From Bacillota bacterium (GTDB taxonomy: Bacteria > Bacillota > Clostridia > Acetivibrionales > DSM-1351), in the NCBI GenBank assembly GCA_023393115.1, contig JAEWMS010000057.1, positions 1-64,000 on the forward strand: DNA of 64,000 nt, written 5' to 3'. Position numbers and translations under genes: made by a program. The notes under the pieces are model-generated. The model saw only the letters and a list, made by a program, of their open reading frames with translations, was not told where the DNA came from and ran no database searches. This document shows, piece after piece, positions 62,952 through 64,000 of the stretch. Position 1 is the stretch's first letter, and every line of letters begins with the position of its first letter.

Positions 62952-64000
62952 CTATATTTCTTCGTCTCCCTCGGAAACCTTTTGAATTATGCTCAAGGCT
63001 AAAAAGCTTATGAGAAGGGATGTTCCCCCATAACTCACAAAAGGCAGAGTTATTCCTGTTAACGGAATAAAACCTGTTACTCCACCTACAATTACAAGTG
63101 TCTGCGTGGCTATCATTACGCTCAAGCCCGCTGTTAACAGCTTTGTAAAATTATTCTCGGCATGTATTGCACTCCTGATTGATCTGTAGAACAGGAGAAA
63201 ATGTAAAATTAAAATGGCAAGACCCATCAACAAGCCCATTTCCTCACAAATAACGGAGAAAATAAAATCCGACTCATTTACCGCTACATATCCGGGATGC
63301 CCCATACCCAGGCCTCTTCCGAAGAGCCCTCCCATTGCGATAGCGTACATGGACTGTACCAACTGATAACTCTCATTATAGACATAATCCCAGGGATTGA
63401 GCCAAATCATAAAGCGCTTTCTGATATGTCCGAAAATAGCATAACTGGCGGCTCCACCTACACCGAACAATCCAAGGGATATAAGAACATACAATTTTTT
63501 TGAGGTTGCCAGATAAACCATAGTTACCGATACGGCAAAGATAATCAGTGCCGTACCAAGATCCCTCTGCAATACCATAAAGCCCAGTGAGATAATGATG
63601 GCAATTCCCGGTTCTATAAGTTGCTTCCTCGAAGTTATTTCTGATAGTGCTGTTGAAAGGTAGAGTATTAGAAATATTTTTCCGAATTCTGAGGGTTGAA
63701 ACCCATAGGGACCAATTTTAACCCAATTTTTTGCGCCAAGTATTTCAACTCCTATAAAAGTTGCCATGGCCATAAAAATTATAGTCCCTGCAAGGAAGAA
63801 ATACTTATACTTTGCAAATTTAATCAGTCCCTTTTTAAGATAAAGTACTACAAACAAAAACATTACTATGCCTATGACAAGCCAAACAAGCTGCTTTAAG
63901 GCTGTTGCTTTGTTTAGTCTGAACAGCATTATCATTCCGATTGAGCAAAGCAGGATGGCAAGCAGGAATATAAGCCTGTCCCCCATTGGATAATACTTTT
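62952..64000 (-). CDS. FtsW/RodA/SpoVE-family SEDS protein, partial
   Basis: This SEDS-family glycosyltransferase polymerises lipid II during elongation or division. About nine spans are visible, with GYFGFQPSEFGKI-like YGFQPSEFGKIFLILYL, MYAIAMGGLFGRGLGMG and the final GITLPFVSYGGTSLL. A candidate ATG lies at 63986, but the frame stays open to the window edge (KYYPMGDRL...), a pattern that in longer family members continues an N-terminal region. The true start is therefore probably outside the window. It is paired with the downstream PBP gene. Confidence 0.9.
   Translation of the reverse strand, partial: KYYPMGDRLIFLLAILLCSIGMIMLFRLNKATALKQLVWLVIGIVMFLFVVLYLKKGLIKFAKYKYFFLAGTIIFMAMATFIGVEILGAKNWVKIGPYGFQPSEFGKIFLILYLSTALSEITSRKQLIEPGIAIIISLGFMVLQRDLGTALIIFAVSVTMVYLATSKKLYVLISLGLFGVGGAASYAIFGHIRKRFMIWLNPWDYVYNESYQLVQSMYAIAMGGLFGRGLGMGHPGYVAVNESDFIFSVICEEMGLLMGLAILILHFLLFYRSIRSAIHAENNFTKLLTAGLSVMIATQTLVIVGGVTGFIPLTGITLPFVSYGGTSLLISFLALSIIQKVSEGDEEI

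Overview
The window comes from a low-GC, strictly anaerobic, spore-forming, plant-cell-wall-degrading member of the Clostridia. A Ruminiclostridium / Clostridium cellulolyticum-like lineage is my inference from an S-layer-anchored GH10 xylanase, an [FeFe]-hydrogenase with NuoE/NuoF-like partners, YesM/YesN-type regulators, a GerMN protein and group IIC introns. No rRNA, tRNA, CRISPR array, prophage or IS element was seen.

Region 1 (1-17,900) is a xylan-utilisation locus. Six minus-strand genes run right to left: a lipoprotein sugar-binding protein, two CUT1-type permeases, a cytoplasmic GH8 enzyme of the reducing-end-xylose-releasing type, a secreted GH10 xylanase, and a GH10 xylanase with three SLH domains. 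Neither xylanase has a dockerin, so both act outside the cellulosome. No ABC ATPase is encoded here, so a shared one elsewhere is implied. To the right sit a YesN-type response regulator and a YesM-type kinase (plus strand), then a second YesN-type regulator that converges on the kinase with a 1-nt gap. Hairpins separate the operon into segments: one true terminator-like attenuator after the binding protein and two strong hairpins without a U-tract.

Region 2 (18,000-42,300) is mostly core and surface functions: two cation/proton antiporters, an ABC permease/ATPase pair whose ATPase has lost key motifs, a secreted M16C peptidase with SLH-like C-terminus, a FAD-Rieske oxidoreductase, a stand-alone TrpB2, a four-gene set (signal peptidase I, acyl-ACP thioesterase, GerMN protein, YdcF-like protein), two paralogous beta-propeller proteins, a Ca2+-type P-ATPase, and an orphan protein resembling BtrH_N-type proteins of peptide biosynthesis clusters.

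Region 3 (42,300-49,800) holds a three-subunit hydrogenase operon, a small Cys-rich protein, and a membrane-bound MutS-like ATPase next to a TraB-family protein.

Region 4 (49,800-58,300) has a MerR regulator and an alpha/beta hydrolase whose promoter carries the 19-bp spacer and centred dyad typical of MerR control, a complete group IIC intron with an intact maturase, then inositol monophosphatase, acyl-CoA synthetase, a fused homocysteine methyltransferase/methylene-THF reductase, and a tiny YjfB-type protein. A second, diverged group IIC intron starts at the left edge of the window. Both introns sit directly behind a transcription terminator.

Region 5 (58,300-64,000) has a TetR regulator with an operator overlapping its own promoter, a DHA2-type MFS pump with an unusual ~250-residue insertion before its last membrane helix, and a PBP/FtsW pair; the FtsW gene runs off the right edge.
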